Assembly (NCBI RefSeq): GCF_028475105.1 | Contig: NZ_CP116936.1 | Location: 3,533,501 to 3,597,500, forward strand | Direction of reading: 5' to 3' | DNA from: Micromonospora sp. LH3U1 | GTDB taxonomy: Bacteria; Actinomycetota; Actinomycetes; Mycobacteriales; Micromonosporaceae | Length of the DNA stretch: 64,000 nucleotides | Part shown: in pieces, positions 24,416-32,861 of the stretch | Layout: each line of letters opens with the position of its first letter | Numbering within the stretch: position 1 is the stretch's first letter | The notes under the pieces: generated by a model | The model's input: only the letters and a program-made list of their open reading frames with translations | What the model was told of the DNA's origin: nothing | Databases searched by the model: none | Program-made: the position numbers and the translations under genes

Positions 24416-25777
24416 TCAGCTCGCGGCCCGGGCGGTCGTGTCGAGGGTGTAGCGGCGCTGCAGCAGCACCGCCGCGAGCATCGCCACCGCCGGCAGCAAC
24501 CCGAAGCCGTAGCGGACCGCCGCGAGCGCCGCGTCCGGCTGTACCGGCGACTCACCGGCCGTCGAGGCCACGAAACCACCGACGGCCAGGCACAGGGCGT
24601 ACGCGTACGGGCCGAGGGCCGCGCCGGTGGCCTCGGTGGCCGTCCACACCCCGGTGTAGGTACCGGCACCGGTGTTGGTGGCGCCTGCGTTGGCGGCGCG
24701 GATCACGTCGGGCAGCATCGAGAACGGCAGCAGTTGCATGCCGGCGAACGCCACGCCGAGCACCACCACCGCGCCGATCAGCACCGGCAGGCCGGCCGGG
24801 CGGCCCACCGCCAGCACCAGCGAGCCGACCGCGAACGCGCCCTGTGCGCCGAGCAGCGCGCGCTGCTTGCCGACGCGGCGGGCCACCACCAGCCAGGCCG
24901 GGGTGATCAGCAGCGCCGGCGCGACGAAGGCGGCCACCAGCACCGTGGTCAGGCCGGTGGCCCGCAGCTCGTACTCGGCGTAGTAGGGCACCCCGGCGAG
25001 CACCAGGTGGGTGGTGGTGGACATCGCCAGGTACGCGGCGACCAGCCAGCGGAACTGCCGGTCGCGTAGCGCCGTGCGCAGTGCCCGCCACCCGCCGTGC
25101 CCCGCCGGTGCGGTGGCCGCGGCGGATCCGCGTAGCCGGGCGATGCCGGTGACACCGACCAGCATGGCGAACAGCATCCCGACGGCGAGGACCACGCCCA
25201 TCCGTTGGTAACCGGCGCGGGTCGCGGCGTCGCCGCCGGTCAGCAGTGGGGCCAGCAGCCCGGAGACCAGGATGCCCAGGGTCAGCACGACCATCCGGAA
25301 CGCCATCAGCCTGGTGCGTTCGTGGTAGCCGATGCGCAGGTCGGCCGGGGTCGCCAGGTAGGGGACCTGGTAGGCGGCGAAGAGCAGGTTGCCGGCGACG
25401 AAGAACACCGCCACCCACGCGGCTGCCGGCGCCCCGGTGAGGCCGCCGGGCACCGCGAAGATCGCGGCGAACGCGATCGGCAGGGCACAGCCGAGCAGCA
25501 GCAGTCGACGCCGGTCGCCCCGGCGGGTCTGCTCGACGTCGGCGCGGTGCCCCACCCAGGGGTGCAGCAGCACGTCGAAGACCTTCGGCAGCAGCAGCGC
25601 GAGGCCGGCCAGCCACGGCCCGACGGCCAGCACGTCGGTGAGGAAGTAGAGCAGCAGCAGGCCGGGCACGGTCACCCAGACACCCATGCCGAGCGAGCCG
25701 GCCGCGAAGCCCGCCAGGGGGCCACGGGGCAGTGTCGCTTCGGTGGCGGCCACGGGCCGCCGGTCGAGCCCGGTCAT
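24416..25777 (-). CDS. MFS transporter, GPH (MelB-like) type
   Basis: The 453-residue integral membrane protein has about twelve helices. LPKVFDVLLHPWVGHRADVE early in the sequence is the cation-site region of glycoside-pentoside-hexuronide symporters, and FSMLPDVIRAANAGATNTGAG in the C-terminal half is the second GPH signature. ATG 25777 follows GGAGAGGA; the much longer upstream frame is the shadow of the TetR gene. It diverges from that TetR gene over the operator at 25795-25814, so it should be repressed by it. Its substrate may be related to the flavin monooxygenase and SDR further on. Confidence 0.85.
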   Translation of the reverse strand: MTGLDRRPVAATEATLPRGPLAGFAAGSLGMGVWVTVPGLLLLYFLTDVLAVGPWLAGLALLLPKVFDVLLHPWVGHRADVEQTRRGDRRRLLLLGCALPIAFAAIFAVPGGLTGAPAAAWVAVFFVAGNLLFAAYQVPYLATPADLRIGYHERTRLMAFRMVVLTLGILVSGLLAPLLTGGDAATRAGYQRMGVVLAVGMLFAMLVGVTGIARLRGSAAATAPAGHGGWRALRTALRDRQFRWLVAAYLAMSTTTHLVLAGVPYYAEYELRATGLTTVLVAAFVAPALLITPAWLVVARRVGKQRALLGAQGAFAVGSLVLAVGRPAGLPVLIGAVVVLGVAFAGMQLLPFSMLPDVIRAANAGATNTGAGTYTGVWTATEATGAALGPYAYALCLAVGGFVASTAGESPVQPDAALAAVRYGFGLLPAVAMLAAVLLQRRYTLDTTARAAS

Positions 25778-25794
25778 CGCCGCATCCTCTCCGC

Positions 25795-25814
25795 AATCCA
25801 ACGGTTGCTGGATT
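25795..25814. promoter_or_regulatory. TetR operator, copy 1 (AATCCA-N8-TGGATT)
   Basis: A perfect 6-base inverted repeat with an 8-base spacer lies in the 48-base gap between the MFS gene and the TetR gene. The same half-sites with the same spacing recur at 26505-26524 in front of the flavin monooxygenase. Together they define a likely TetR regulon. Confidence 0.7.
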
Positions 25815-25825
25815 CTAGGGGCAGA

Positions 25826-26482
25826 ATGGCGGCCATGACCATGCCTCGACGCCGTCCGGGTCGGCCCCGTCGCGACGAGACCCGGCCAACCCGCGAGGTG
25901 GTGCTCACCGCGGCGACCGCGCTGTTCGCCGAGCGAGGCTTCGACGCCGTCGGGCTGCGGGAGGTCGCCGCCGCCGCCGGGGTCGACGTCGCCACGGTCG
26001 CGCACCACACGGGTACGAAGGCAGCGCTCTACGACGCCTGCTTCGCCCGTGTCTTCGCCGCCGAGCGGGAGGTGCTGACCGAGGCTGCCGAGCAGGCCCG
26101 CTCTGCCCTCGACGCGGGGCCGGACGCGGCGCGACGAGCCCTGCACGAGTTGGTCGACGTCTTCGTCGACTTCTTGGAGGACCGGCCGGAAACCACCGCG
26201 CTGTGGCTGCGTCGCTGGTTGGAACCGCGGCGGCACGCCGAGCTCGACCAGCGCTACGCGGACCCGTTGTACCAGCTGGTGGCGGATCTGCTCACCGCCG
26301 CGGCGGCGACCGGCGCGCTGGCGGAGCCGACCCCGCACATCACCGTACGCAGCCTGGTGTGGGCGACGCACGGTCACGTGGTGGCGCTGGCCGCGGGTGC
26401 GCCGGGCGCTCGGGAGCGGCGCGAGTTCCGGGCGTTCGTGCATCGCCTGCTGGACGGGCTCTACGGATCGCCGACCACTTGA
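25826..26482 (+). CDS. TetR family transcriptional regulator
   Basis: 218 residues. The N-terminal helix-turn-helix reads TALFAERGFDAVGLREVAAA, then AGVDVATVAHHTGTKAALYD. The C-terminal ligand domain is rich in aromatics (VDFLEDRPETTALWLRRWLE). ATG 25826 is preceded closely by AGGGG; ATGs at 25835 and 25841 are alternatives. It is flanked by two copies of one operator, so it probably represses itself, the divergent MFS gene and the downstream flavin monooxygenase-SDR pair. Confidence 0.9.
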   Translation: MAAMTMPRRRPGRPRRDETRPTREVVLTAATALFAERGFDAVGLREVAAAAGVDVATVAHHTGTKAALYDACFARVFAAEREVLTEAAEQARSALDAGPDAARRALHELVDVFVDFLEDRPETTALWLRRWLEPRRHAELDQRYADPLYQLVADLLTAAAATGALAEPTPHITVRSLVWATHGHVVALAAGAPGARERREFRAFVHRLLDGLYGSPTT

Positions 26483-26504
26483 CGGGCCGCCGCCGCGCGA
26501 CGAT

Positions 26505-26524
26505 TATCCATCAGACGTTGGATT
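26505..26524. promoter_or_regulatory. TetR operator, copy 2 (ATCCA-N8-TGGAT)
   Basis: ATCCA and TGGAT with exactly the 8-base spacing of copy 1 at 25795, embedded in AT-rich DNA (ATTA/TTAAT flanks). It ends 14 bases before the monooxygenase start codon and would block its promoter or early elongation. Confidence 0.7.
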
Positions 26525-26538
26525 AATTGGGGGCGGCG

Positions 26539-27873
26539 ATGGGCGTACCACCCAGGGTGGCGGTGATCGGTGCGGGCGCGGCCGGGCTCGCCGCACTCAA
26601 GGCACTGCGCGACGCTGCCGTGCCCGCGGTCGGCTTCGAGGCGTCCGACCATGTCGGTGGCCTCTGGGTGTACGGGGCACCCGACTCGCCCGCGTACCGC
26701 ACGCTGCACCTGAACACCAGCCGTGGCCGCACCCAGTTCGCCGACCACCCGATGCCCACCGACTGGCCCGACTACCCCGACCATGGCCGGGTCGCCGGCT
26801 ACCTGGCCGACTTCGCCGACCGCTTCGGGCTGGGCGACGACATCCGCCTGCGGCACAGCGTCGAGCGGGTCACCCAGAACCCCGCCGGCACCTGGACGGT
26901 GACCGCTCGCGGGCCGGACGGGTCGGTCGAGGTCACCGTCGACGCCGTGGTCGTCGCCAACGGCCACAACCGGGTGCCCCGGCTGCCCAGCCCGCCGCAC
27001 CCCGGCACCTGCACCGCCGAACAGCTACACAGCCACGACTACCGGGGCCCGGAGCAGTTGGCCGGCAAGCGGGTCCTGGTCGTCGGGGGCGGCAACTCCG
27101 CGATGGACATCGCGGTGGACGCCTCGTACGCCGCCACCCGCACCCTGCTGTCGCTGCGCCGGGGTGTCTGGGTGGTGCCGAAGTACCTGCTGGGTCGCCC
27201 GTCGGACACCCTCAACGGGGCGCTGGCCCGCCGGCTGCCGTGGCGACTGCGTCAACGCATCAGCCAGACCATGCTCACCGCCACCGTCGGCAGTCCCGCC
27301 CGCTACGGGCTGCCCGCGCCGACGCATGGCTTCCTACAGGACCATCCGACGCTCTCCGACGGGTTGCTGTCCCGGTTGACCCACGGCGATGTCGAGGCCC
27401 GCCCCGGCGTCGCCGCCCTCGACGGCGACCGGGTCGAGTTCACCGACGGCCGTAGCGACACCGTCGACCTGATCATCTGGTGCACCGGCTACCGGGTCGA
27501 GATCCCGTTCCTCGACCCGGCGCTGCTCGGCGGGGGCGCGGACACCCTGCCGTTGTACCGGCACGTGTTCCACCCCGACGCCCCCGGCCTGACCTTCGTC
27601 GGGCTGATGCAGTCCACCGGTTCCGCGTTTCCCCTGGTGGAGGCGCAGGCGAAGCTGATCGCCGCGCAACTCGCCGGCCGGTACGCGCTGCCGGACCCGG
27701 ACCGGCAGCGGGCCGCCTGCCGCGCCGAGTTGCGGGCCGCGACCGCCCGCTGGGGTCAGCGCCGCCCGGCGATGCGCGTGGACTTCGACGTCTACCTGGC
27801 CGAGTTGACCCGGGAGTTGGCCGCCGGCACCCGCCGCGCCCGCGTCACCGCCCCGGCCGGAGCCGACCGGTGA
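26539..27873 (+). CDS. Flavin-containing monooxygenase (FMO-like)
   Basis: The 444-residue enzyme has two Rossmann motifs: FAD at residues 11-16 (VIGAGAAG) and NADPH in VLVVGGGNSAMDIA. GLWVYG and LHLNTSRGRTQFADHPMP form the FMO substrate-side region, and LIIWCTGYR replaces the usual ATGY motif. It would oxygenate a nitrogen, sulfur or carbonyl group at the expense of NADPH. ATG 26539 was chosen because the glycine motif follows ten residues later. Its stop overlaps the GTG of the SDR gene, and copy 2 of the TetR operator lies just upstream. Confidence 0.88.
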   Translation: MGVPPRVAVIGAGAAGLAALKALRDAAVPAVGFEASDHVGGLWVYGAPDSPAYRTLHLNTSRGRTQFADHPMPTDWPDYPDHGRVAGYLADFADRFGLGDDIRLRHSVERVTQNPAGTWTVTARGPDGSVEVTVDAVVVANGHNRVPRLPSPPHPGTCTAEQLHSHDYRGPEQLAGKRVLVVGGGNSAMDIAVDASYAATRTLLSLRRGVWVVPKYLLGRPSDTLNGALARRLPWRLRQRISQTMLTATVGSPARYGLPAPTHGFLQDHPTLSDGLLSRLTHGDVEARPGVAALDGDRVEFTDGRSDTVDLIIWCTGYRVEIPFLDPALLGGGADTLPLYRHVFHPDAPGLTFVGLMQSTGSAFPLVEAQAKLIAAQLAGRYALPDPDRQRAACRAELRAATARWGQRRPAMRVDFDVYLAELTRELAAGTRRARVTAPAGADR

Positions 27874-28694
27874 GCGCGCTGACCGGCCGCCGGGTGCTGG
27901 TGACCGGGGCGAGCGGGACCTTCGGCCGACACCTCGGCGCCGCGCTGACCGCTGCCGGCGCCCAGGTGGTGGGGCTCGACCTGCACGCGCGGCCCGACGG
28001 CGACCTGCCGGTGCTCGGCTGCGACCTGACCGACCCGGACGCCGTACCACCGGCGGTGCAGGCCGCCGTCGACCGGCTCGGCGGGCTCGACCTGCTGATC
28101 AACAACGCTGGAGTCGGTGGCCCCGCCCCCGCCGAGCTGCCGCCCGACGAGGTGGTCCGGCGGCAACTGGAGGTCAACCTGCTCGCCGCGTGGCGGACCA
28201 CCGCCGCGGCGCTGCCCCCGCTGGTCGCTGCCCGGGGGCGGGTGATCTTCGTGTCCAGCCGGATGGCGGTGCTGCCACTGCCCCTCGCCGCCGCGTACGG
28301 CGTCAGCAAGAGGGCACTTGTCGCCTACGCCGACGCGCTGCGTCACGAGGTGGGCACCCACGTCGGGGTGAGCGTGGTCTACCCGAGCATGGTCGCCTCA
28401 CCCATCCACGACAGCACCGCTGAGGCTGGCCTGTCCCTGCAAGGCGTGTCCCGCCCCGAGCCGGTCGAGGGAGTGGTCGCGGCGATCCTGCGCACCGCCA
28501 CCGCCCGGCGGGCACCCCGGGACGTGGCGACCACCGCACGAGGACGCCTGGAGATGGCGGTCGGCCGGCACGCGCCCGCGCTGGCCGACCGGCTGGTACG
28601 CCGTACCCTCGCCGCCCGGCTCGCCGCCGGTGACCTGGACGCCGCGCCGCTGGCCGCCGCGATGGTCCGCCGCCACCGCGACCCGGGACAGTGA
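27870..28694 (+). CDS. Short-chain dehydrogenase/reductase
   Basis: A 274-residue classical SDR: NAD(P) motif GASGTFG at about residues 12-18, NNAGVGG, the catalytic Ser in VIFVSSRMA, and YGVSK with the Tyr and Lys. GTG 27870 overlaps the FMO stop (GTGA), so the two enzymes are coupled and probably act on the same compound, for example hydroxylation or Baeyer-Villiger oxidation plus carbonyl reduction. It converges on the LysE gene with only eight bases between stops. Confidence 0.9.
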   Translation: MSALTGRRVLVTGASGTFGRHLGAALTAAGAQVVGLDLHARPDGDLPVLGCDLTDPDAVPPAVQAAVDRLGGLDLLINNAGVGGPAPAELPPDEVVRRQLEVNLLAAWRTTAAALPPLVAARGRVIFVSSRMAVLPLPLAAAYGVSKRALVAYADALRHEVGTHVGVSVVYPSMVASPIHDSTAEAGLSLQGVSRPEPVEGVVAAILRTATARRAPRDVATTARGRLEMAVGRHAPALADRLVRRTLAARLAAGDLDAAPLAAAMVRRHRDPGQ

Positions 28695-28702
28695 CCGTCG
28701 CC

Positions 28703-29353
28703 TCAGGGTGTGGCGACCGCCGCGCGGGACCGGTCCGCGGCGATCCGGACGGCCAGCGCCGCGAGGGCCGTCCCGGTCACCCAGCGCTGCACCCGCAGCC
28801 ACACCGGTCGGCGGGCGAAGAACCCGGCCAACGCGCCGGCGCTGAGCACGATCAACGCGTTCACGCTCAGCGCGACGGCGATCTGGGTCAGGCCGAGCAG
28901 CAGGCTCTGCATCGCCAGGTGCCCCCGCGCCGGGTCGATGAACTGCGGTAGCAGCGACACGTAGAGGATGGCGATCTTCGGGTTCAGCAGGTTGGTGACC
29001 AGGCCCATGGTGAACAGCCGCCGGGGCGGGTCCGGCGGCAGCGGCGCGGGGGTGAACGGCGAGCGCCCGCCCGGACGCAGCGTCCGCCAGGCCAGCCAGA
29101 GCAGGTAGCCGGCCCCGGCGAGCTTCACCGCCGCGTACAGCGTCGGCACCAGGACGAAGACGGCGGCCAGGCCGGCGACCGCCGCTGCCAGGTAGACGCC
29201 GAACCCGGCTGCCACCCCGAGCAGCGAGACCAGGCCGGCCCGGCGTCCCTGCGCCACCGAGCGGGACACCAGGTAGACCATGTTCGGGCCGGGCGTGAGC
29301 ACCAGCCCCAACGCCACCAGCGCGATGCCCAGCAGTGCACCCGTACCCACCAT
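28703..29353 (-). CDS. LysE family translocator
   Basis: 216 residues with six helices and the LysE/RhtB hallmarks: VLTPGPNMVYLVSRSVAQGRRAG in the first third and MGLVTNLLNPKIAILYVSLLPQF in the middle. It probably exports an amino acid or related solute. ATG 29353 has GGGGGG upstream; the longer frame from 29473 is not supported. It stands alone on the minus strand. Confidence 0.9.
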   Translation of the reverse strand: MVGTGALLGIALVALGLVLTPGPNMVYLVSRSVAQGRRAGLVSLLGVAAGFGVYLAAAVAGLAAVFVLVPTLYAAVKLAGAGYLLWLAWRTLRPGGRSPFTPAPLPPDPPRRLFTMGLVTNLLNPKIAILYVSLLPQFIDPARGHLAMQSLLLGLTQIAVALSVNALIVLSAGALAGFFARRPVWLRVQRWVTGTALAALAVRIAADRSRAAVATP

Positions 29354-29581
29354 GACGATCCCCCCGTTCACCGATACCCGTACCGACCGTAGGCGAGGCG
29401 ACCGTCCCGGAGCAGAGCCAACGGGCAGGTCGTGGCCTGCCGCATCGAACCGGTCACCCGGGCGGAAACCCACCTGGCGGGCGGCCGCCGGGAATTGTCA
29501 CCGGACCGGGCGCGCTGACCGTTGCGGTGCGCGCGCCGTCCGGAGGCTGCGCGATACGGTGGCCGGGGGAGGTGCCGCAGG

Positions 29582-30067
29582 GTGACGGAGGCATGGGACG
29601 CGGCCGTGGAGGCGCAGATCCGGGGAGCCGTGCAACGCGGCGAGTTCGACGACCTGCCCGGCATGGGCAAGCCGATCCCCGGCCGAGGCGCGCCGTACGA
29701 CGAGTCGTGGTGGATCAAGAGTTTCCTGGAGCGTGAGGCGCTGCCCAGCGATCTGCTCCTGCCCACCCCGCTGCAACTGCGCCGGCGCATCGAGCAGGTC
29801 CCTGACGAGGTCCGCGACCTGCCCACCGAGCAGTCCGTACGCGACTTCGTGGGGCAGCTGAACGCGCAGATCGTGGCCTGGCTGCGCAATCCTGACGGCC
29901 CTCGCGTCGTGGTGCGTCCCGTGAACGCCGACGAGGTGGTCCGCCACTGGCACACCGGGCGTACCCGACGCGAGGTCCACACGTCCGCCACCGAGCCGGT
30001 GACCGGGGTCGCGCCGGCCCGCCGGCCTCGCCGCGGCTGGTGGCTGCGCTGGCGCCGCCGGGGCTGA
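29582..30067 (+). CDS. DUF1992 (DnaJ-homologue subfamily C member 28-like) protein
   Basis: 161 residues. The DUF1992 core is clear: VEAQIRGAVQRGEFDDLPG, then GKPIPGRG and DESWWIKSFLEREAL, followed by a helical region (PTPLQLRRRIEQVPDEV) and a basic tail ending RRGWWLRWRRRG. The family is related in name to a human DnaJ-like protein; function in bacteria is unknown. GTG 29582 follows GGGGGAGG by nine bases. Confidence 0.85.
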   Translation: MTEAWDAAVEAQIRGAVQRGEFDDLPGMGKPIPGRGAPYDESWWIKSFLEREALPSDLLLPTPLQLRRRIEQVPDEVRDLPTEQSVRDFVGQLNAQIVAWLRNPDGPRVVVRPVNADEVVRHWHTGRTRREVHTSATEPVTGVAPARRPRRGWWLRWRRRG

Positions 30068-30105
30068 CCCCTACACAAGCCCCGTCAGCAACTCCCCACC
30101 GCCCG

Positions 30106-30133
30106 TCCGAACTCGTTCCGAACGGATCCGAAC
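30106..30133. repeat. Three helically phased TCCGAAC direct repeats
   Basis: TCCGAAC occurs at 30106, 30117 and 30127, spaced 11 and 10 bases apart, about one DNA turn each. They lie 92 bases before the MFS start. Phased direct repeats are typical of activator or cooperative repressor binding sites. The cognate protein is unknown. Confidence 0.55.
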
Positions 30134-30224
30134 GTCTGGTCCCGGCCCCGACCGCGCCGACGCGGATACGGTCTGGGCCGAGCGCCTTGCCGACCGCCGG
30201 CGCTGGGACGGGACCGGGGGCGAA

Positions 30225-31514
30225 GTGACCGAGCGCGCCGCGACGTACGCCGAGGTGTTCGCGGTGCGCGAGTACCGCTACCTGTTCACGGCGTACCTGC
30301 TGTCCCTGGCAGGCGACCAGCTCACGGCCGTGACCGTGGCGTACCTCGTCTACAGCCGAACCGGCTCCGCCGCGCTCGCGGCAGCCGCCTACGCCAGTTC
30401 CTACCTGGCCTGGCTCACGGGCGGACCGCTGCTGTCCGGCCTCGCCGACCGGTTCCCCCGGCGGCGGGTCATGGTCGCGTGTGACCTTGCCCGCGCGGCG
30501 CTCATCCCGGCGGCGGCGCTGCCGGACCTCCCCGCGCCCGCCCTGGTGGTGCTTCTCTTCGTCGTCAACCTGATGCGGCCACCGTTCGTGGCCGCGCGGG
30601 CGGCGTTGATGCCGGAAGTGCTCGACGGCGACCGCTACGCGGTGGCCAACGGCGTGGACAACATCTTCGCCCAGGTCGTGCAGGTGGTCGGCTTCGCCGT
30701 CGGGGGGAGCCTGGTGGCGTTGCTGTCGCTGCGCGGTGCGCTGCTGGTGGATGCCGGCACGTTCCTGGTCTCCGCCCTTCTGATCACGATCGGCGTCCGT
30801 TCCCGCCCCGCGCCCCGACCGCCATCGAGCCCGGAACGTCGTGGCCGGGCGGTCGGCCTGCGGGTGATCTTCGCCGATTCGCGGCTGCGCTCCTACGTCC
30901 TCGTCCTCTGGACTGCCAGCGCCTTCACCTACGCCGCCGAAGGGCTGATGGCGCCGCTCGCCCGGCAGTACGGCGGCGGCGCCGGCACCGTCGGACTGTT
31001 GCTGGCGGCGGCGCCGTTGGGGATGGCCCTCGGTGGGGTCGCCCTCACCCGGCTCTGTCCACCGGCGGTCCGGCCACGACTCATCCTGCCTCTGGCCGCG
31101 TTGTCGGCCGGGGTGCTGGCGGTGGCCTGGCTCGTTCCTCCGTTGTGGATGGTGCTTTTGCTGTTGGTGTTGGCCGGCGCCGCGAGTGCTTTCGCCATCC
31201 CGCTGAACGCGTTGTTCGGCCGGGCGGTGCCCACGGAGTACCGAGGGCGCGCATTCGGGGTGGCTATCACCGGTCTGAGTGGACTCCAGGGGACGGCGAT
31301 GGTCATGGCGGGTCTGGCCGCCGACCGGTGGCCGGCCACCACGGTGATCGGGTTCAGCGGATTGTCGGGCGCGGTGGCGGTCCTCGCCTTCGTGCCGCTG
31401 TGGCCGCGGCGACCTGCCTCCACGCCGGTGACGTTCGAGTTTCCGGTCGAACAAAGCCGAACGACTTCGAACGCCCACAGCCCTACCGCCGAAGCGGGCG
31501 GCGGGCGACGCTGA
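30225..31514 (+). CDS. MFS transporter
   Basis: The 429-residue protein has twelve predicted helices. The early motif SGLADRFPRRRVMVACDLAR between helices 2 and 3 is MFS motif A. RYAVANGVDNIFAQVVQVVG and VDAGTFLVSALLI resemble the MFS_3/EntS-type exporters. GTG 30225 has a G-rich ribosome binding site (GGGGGCGAA). Three phased repeats upstream suggest regulated expression. It probably exports a small molecule; the substrate is unknown. Confidence 0.87.
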   Translation: MTERAATYAEVFAVREYRYLFTAYLLSLAGDQLTAVTVAYLVYSRTGSAALAAAAYASSYLAWLTGGPLLSGLADRFPRRRVMVACDLARAALIPAAALPDLPAPALVVLLFVVNLMRPPFVAARAALMPEVLDGDRYAVANGVDNIFAQVVQVVGFAVGGSLVALLSLRGALLVDAGTFLVSALLITIGVRSRPAPRPPSSPERRGRAVGLRVIFADSRLRSYVLVLWTASAFTYAAEGLMAPLARQYGGGAGTVGLLLAAAPLGMALGGVALTRLCPPAVRPRLILPLAALSAGVLAVAWLVPPLWMVLLLLVLAGAASAFAIPLNALFGRAVPTEYRGRAFGVAITGLSGLQGTAMVMAGLAADRWPATTVIGFSGLSGAVAVLAFVPLWPRRPASTPVTFEFPVEQSRTTSNAHSPTAEAGGGRR

Positions 31515-31563
31515 GGTCACCTGGCGGGCACGGGGGCCGTCAGCTAGGGGAGAGGAGAAGCGC

Positions 31564-31602
31564 ATGCGCACCGTCCGCAACCGTGGTATCAGCTGGACCT
31601 GA
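31564..31602 (+). CDS. Possible 12-residue leader peptide
   Basis: GGGGAGAGGAG precedes an ATG that reads MRTVRNRGISWT and stops. A strong hairpin begins nine bases later. The combination of a well-initiated tiny frame and a hairpin recalls transcription attenuation. The coded peptide has three Arg and one Trp but no run of one amino acid, so the sensed signal is unclear. It could also be a chance frame behind the MFS gene. Confidence 0.3.
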   Translation: MRTVRNRGISWT

Positions 31603-31611
31603 CCGTGGCGC

Positions 31612-31644
31612 GGTGGGTGGTCGCACGACAGACGACCACCCACC
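31612..31644. terminator. Hairpin after the MFS gene / possible attenuator
   Basis: GGTGGGTGGTCG pairs perfectly with CGACCACCCACC across a nine-base loop. It lies 98 bases after the MFS stop and 50 before the GNAT start, just after the possible leader peptide. Confidence 0.65.
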
Positions 31645-31693
31645 CCTCGGCGCTGGCCCCCCGCAGCGGCGACGGCGACGGCAGACTGTACCC

Positions 31694-32230
31694 ATGTTGA
31701 TCGAGTCACGGGCGTCGGACACCTTTCCGGCGCTCATCCTGCGCCCCTGGTGCGAGGACGACCTGGACGCGTTGCTGGCCGCGTACCGGGATCCGGTGCT
31801 GCACCGGTGGACCCGTGTCCCGGTGACAAACGCCGCCGAGGGCCGGCAATGGCTGGATCGGACGCGGCAGGACTGGGACGACGGCCGGCGGTACAGCTTC
31901 GCCGTGCTCGAGGACAACGTGGACGGTCCACGGCTGGTCGCGAACGTGGTGCTCAAGGGGGCCACGCCCGAGCGGCCGGCGGCTGAGGTGGGCTACTGGA
32001 CGGCGTCGTGGGCGCGCGGTCGCGGCGTCGCACCGCGGGCGGTCACCGCGCTCAGTCGGTGGGCGTTCGACCGGTTCCCCGGGCTGGTGCGCCTCGACCT
32101 GCTGCACCAGGTGGACAACGTCGCGTCCTGCCGGGTGGCGCAGAAGAGCGGCTACCTGTTCCAGGAGGTGTTGGCGGCCCGGCCGCCCTTCCCCCTCGAC
32201 GGTCACCGACACACGCTCACTGCCCCCTGA
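31694..32230 (+). CDS. GNAT family N-acetyltransferase (RimJ/RimL-like)
   Basis: 178 residues: LILRPWCEDDLDALLAAYRD at the N-terminus, AEVGYWTASWARGRGVAPRA carrying the acetyl-CoA loop (RGRGVA), and DNVASCRVAQKSGYLFQEVL near the C-terminus. It acetylates an amine, perhaps a protein N-terminus or small molecule. The hexamer CAGACT six bases before the ATG could be a -10 for a leaderless message. Confidence 0.85.
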   Translation: MLIESRASDTFPALILRPWCEDDLDALLAAYRDPVLHRWTRVPVTNAAEGRQWLDRTRQDWDDGRRYSFAVLEDNVDGPRLVANVVLKGATPERPAAEVGYWTASWARGRGVAPRAVTALSRWAFDRFPGLVRLDLLHQVDNVASCRVAQKSGYLFQEVLAARPPFPLDGHRHTLTAP

Positions 32231-32241
32231 CCGAGGGCGGC

Positions 32242-32817
32242 TCAGTCCACCGCGGCGCGCCAACTCCAGGAGGTGCGCCGTGCCCGGCCGGGCAGCTCGC
32301 CACGACCGGTCATCCACAGCAGCACCTGGGGTGCGGCGCCGTCCGGGGCGTCCGGGAAGAGCCGCCGCAGCACCAGCGCGCTCAGCCCTTGCGGCGGTTG
32401 CCACGGCACGCCGAGACCGAGGGTGATGTCGTGGGTGTGGAGCAACGTCTCGGCCACCCCCATCGCGGCGAAGCCGGCCGGGTCGCAGGGACCGAAGTGC
32501 CAGGCCCGTGTGTCCGGTGGGGCGGTGTCGACGGCGGCGGCGAGCAGCCCGGCGCTGGCCCGCACCACGGGAAGCACCTGCGCCGGGCTCGCGTCGGGGG
32601 AGACCCGCAGGTCGTACGGCAGGTAGCCGTCGTCCGGGCGGCCGGTGACCTGGCCGGCGTATGCGAGAAGGTCGTGCGCGACGTGCGCTGCGGTGGTCCA
32701 GCAGCTCCACCTCAGCGGACCGGCCGGCACCGACCAGTCGTGCTCACGGTGCGGCATCAGCACCCGGGTCATCTCGTCGGCCGCCTGAAGCAGGTCGGCG
32801 CCGGTCACCGCTGACAT
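32242..32817 (-). CDS. Maleylpyruvate isomerase/DinB-like N-terminal domain protein
   Basis: 191 residues with the four-helix MDMPI_N/DinB pattern: LLQAADEMTRVL, HREHDWSVPAGPLRWSCWTT, AAHVAHDLLAYAGQV, and the late metal-type histidines in VAETLLHTHDITLGLG. Members bind a divalent metal and include mycothiol-dependent isomerases, but most are uncharacterised. Its stop lies 12 bases from that of the convergent GNAT gene. Confidence 0.75.
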   Translation of the reverse strand: MSAVTGADLLQAADEMTRVLMPHREHDWSVPAGPLRWSCWTTAAHVAHDLLAYAGQVTGRPDDGYLPYDLRVSPDASPAQVLPVVRASAGLLAAAVDTAPPDTRAWHFGPCDPAGFAAMGVAETLLHTHDITLGLGVPWQPPQGLSALVLRRLFPDAPDGAAPQVLLWMTGRGELPGRARRTSWSWRAAVD

Positions 32818-32861
32818 CCGTCGACCCTCGCAGGGCCGCTCCGACGATGCAAGCGAGATCG

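Noticed and set aside
29715..31709. 664-codon minus-strand frame
   Set aside because: Antisense to DUF1992 and MFS genes, low complexity in Gly/Arg/Gln, no start context.
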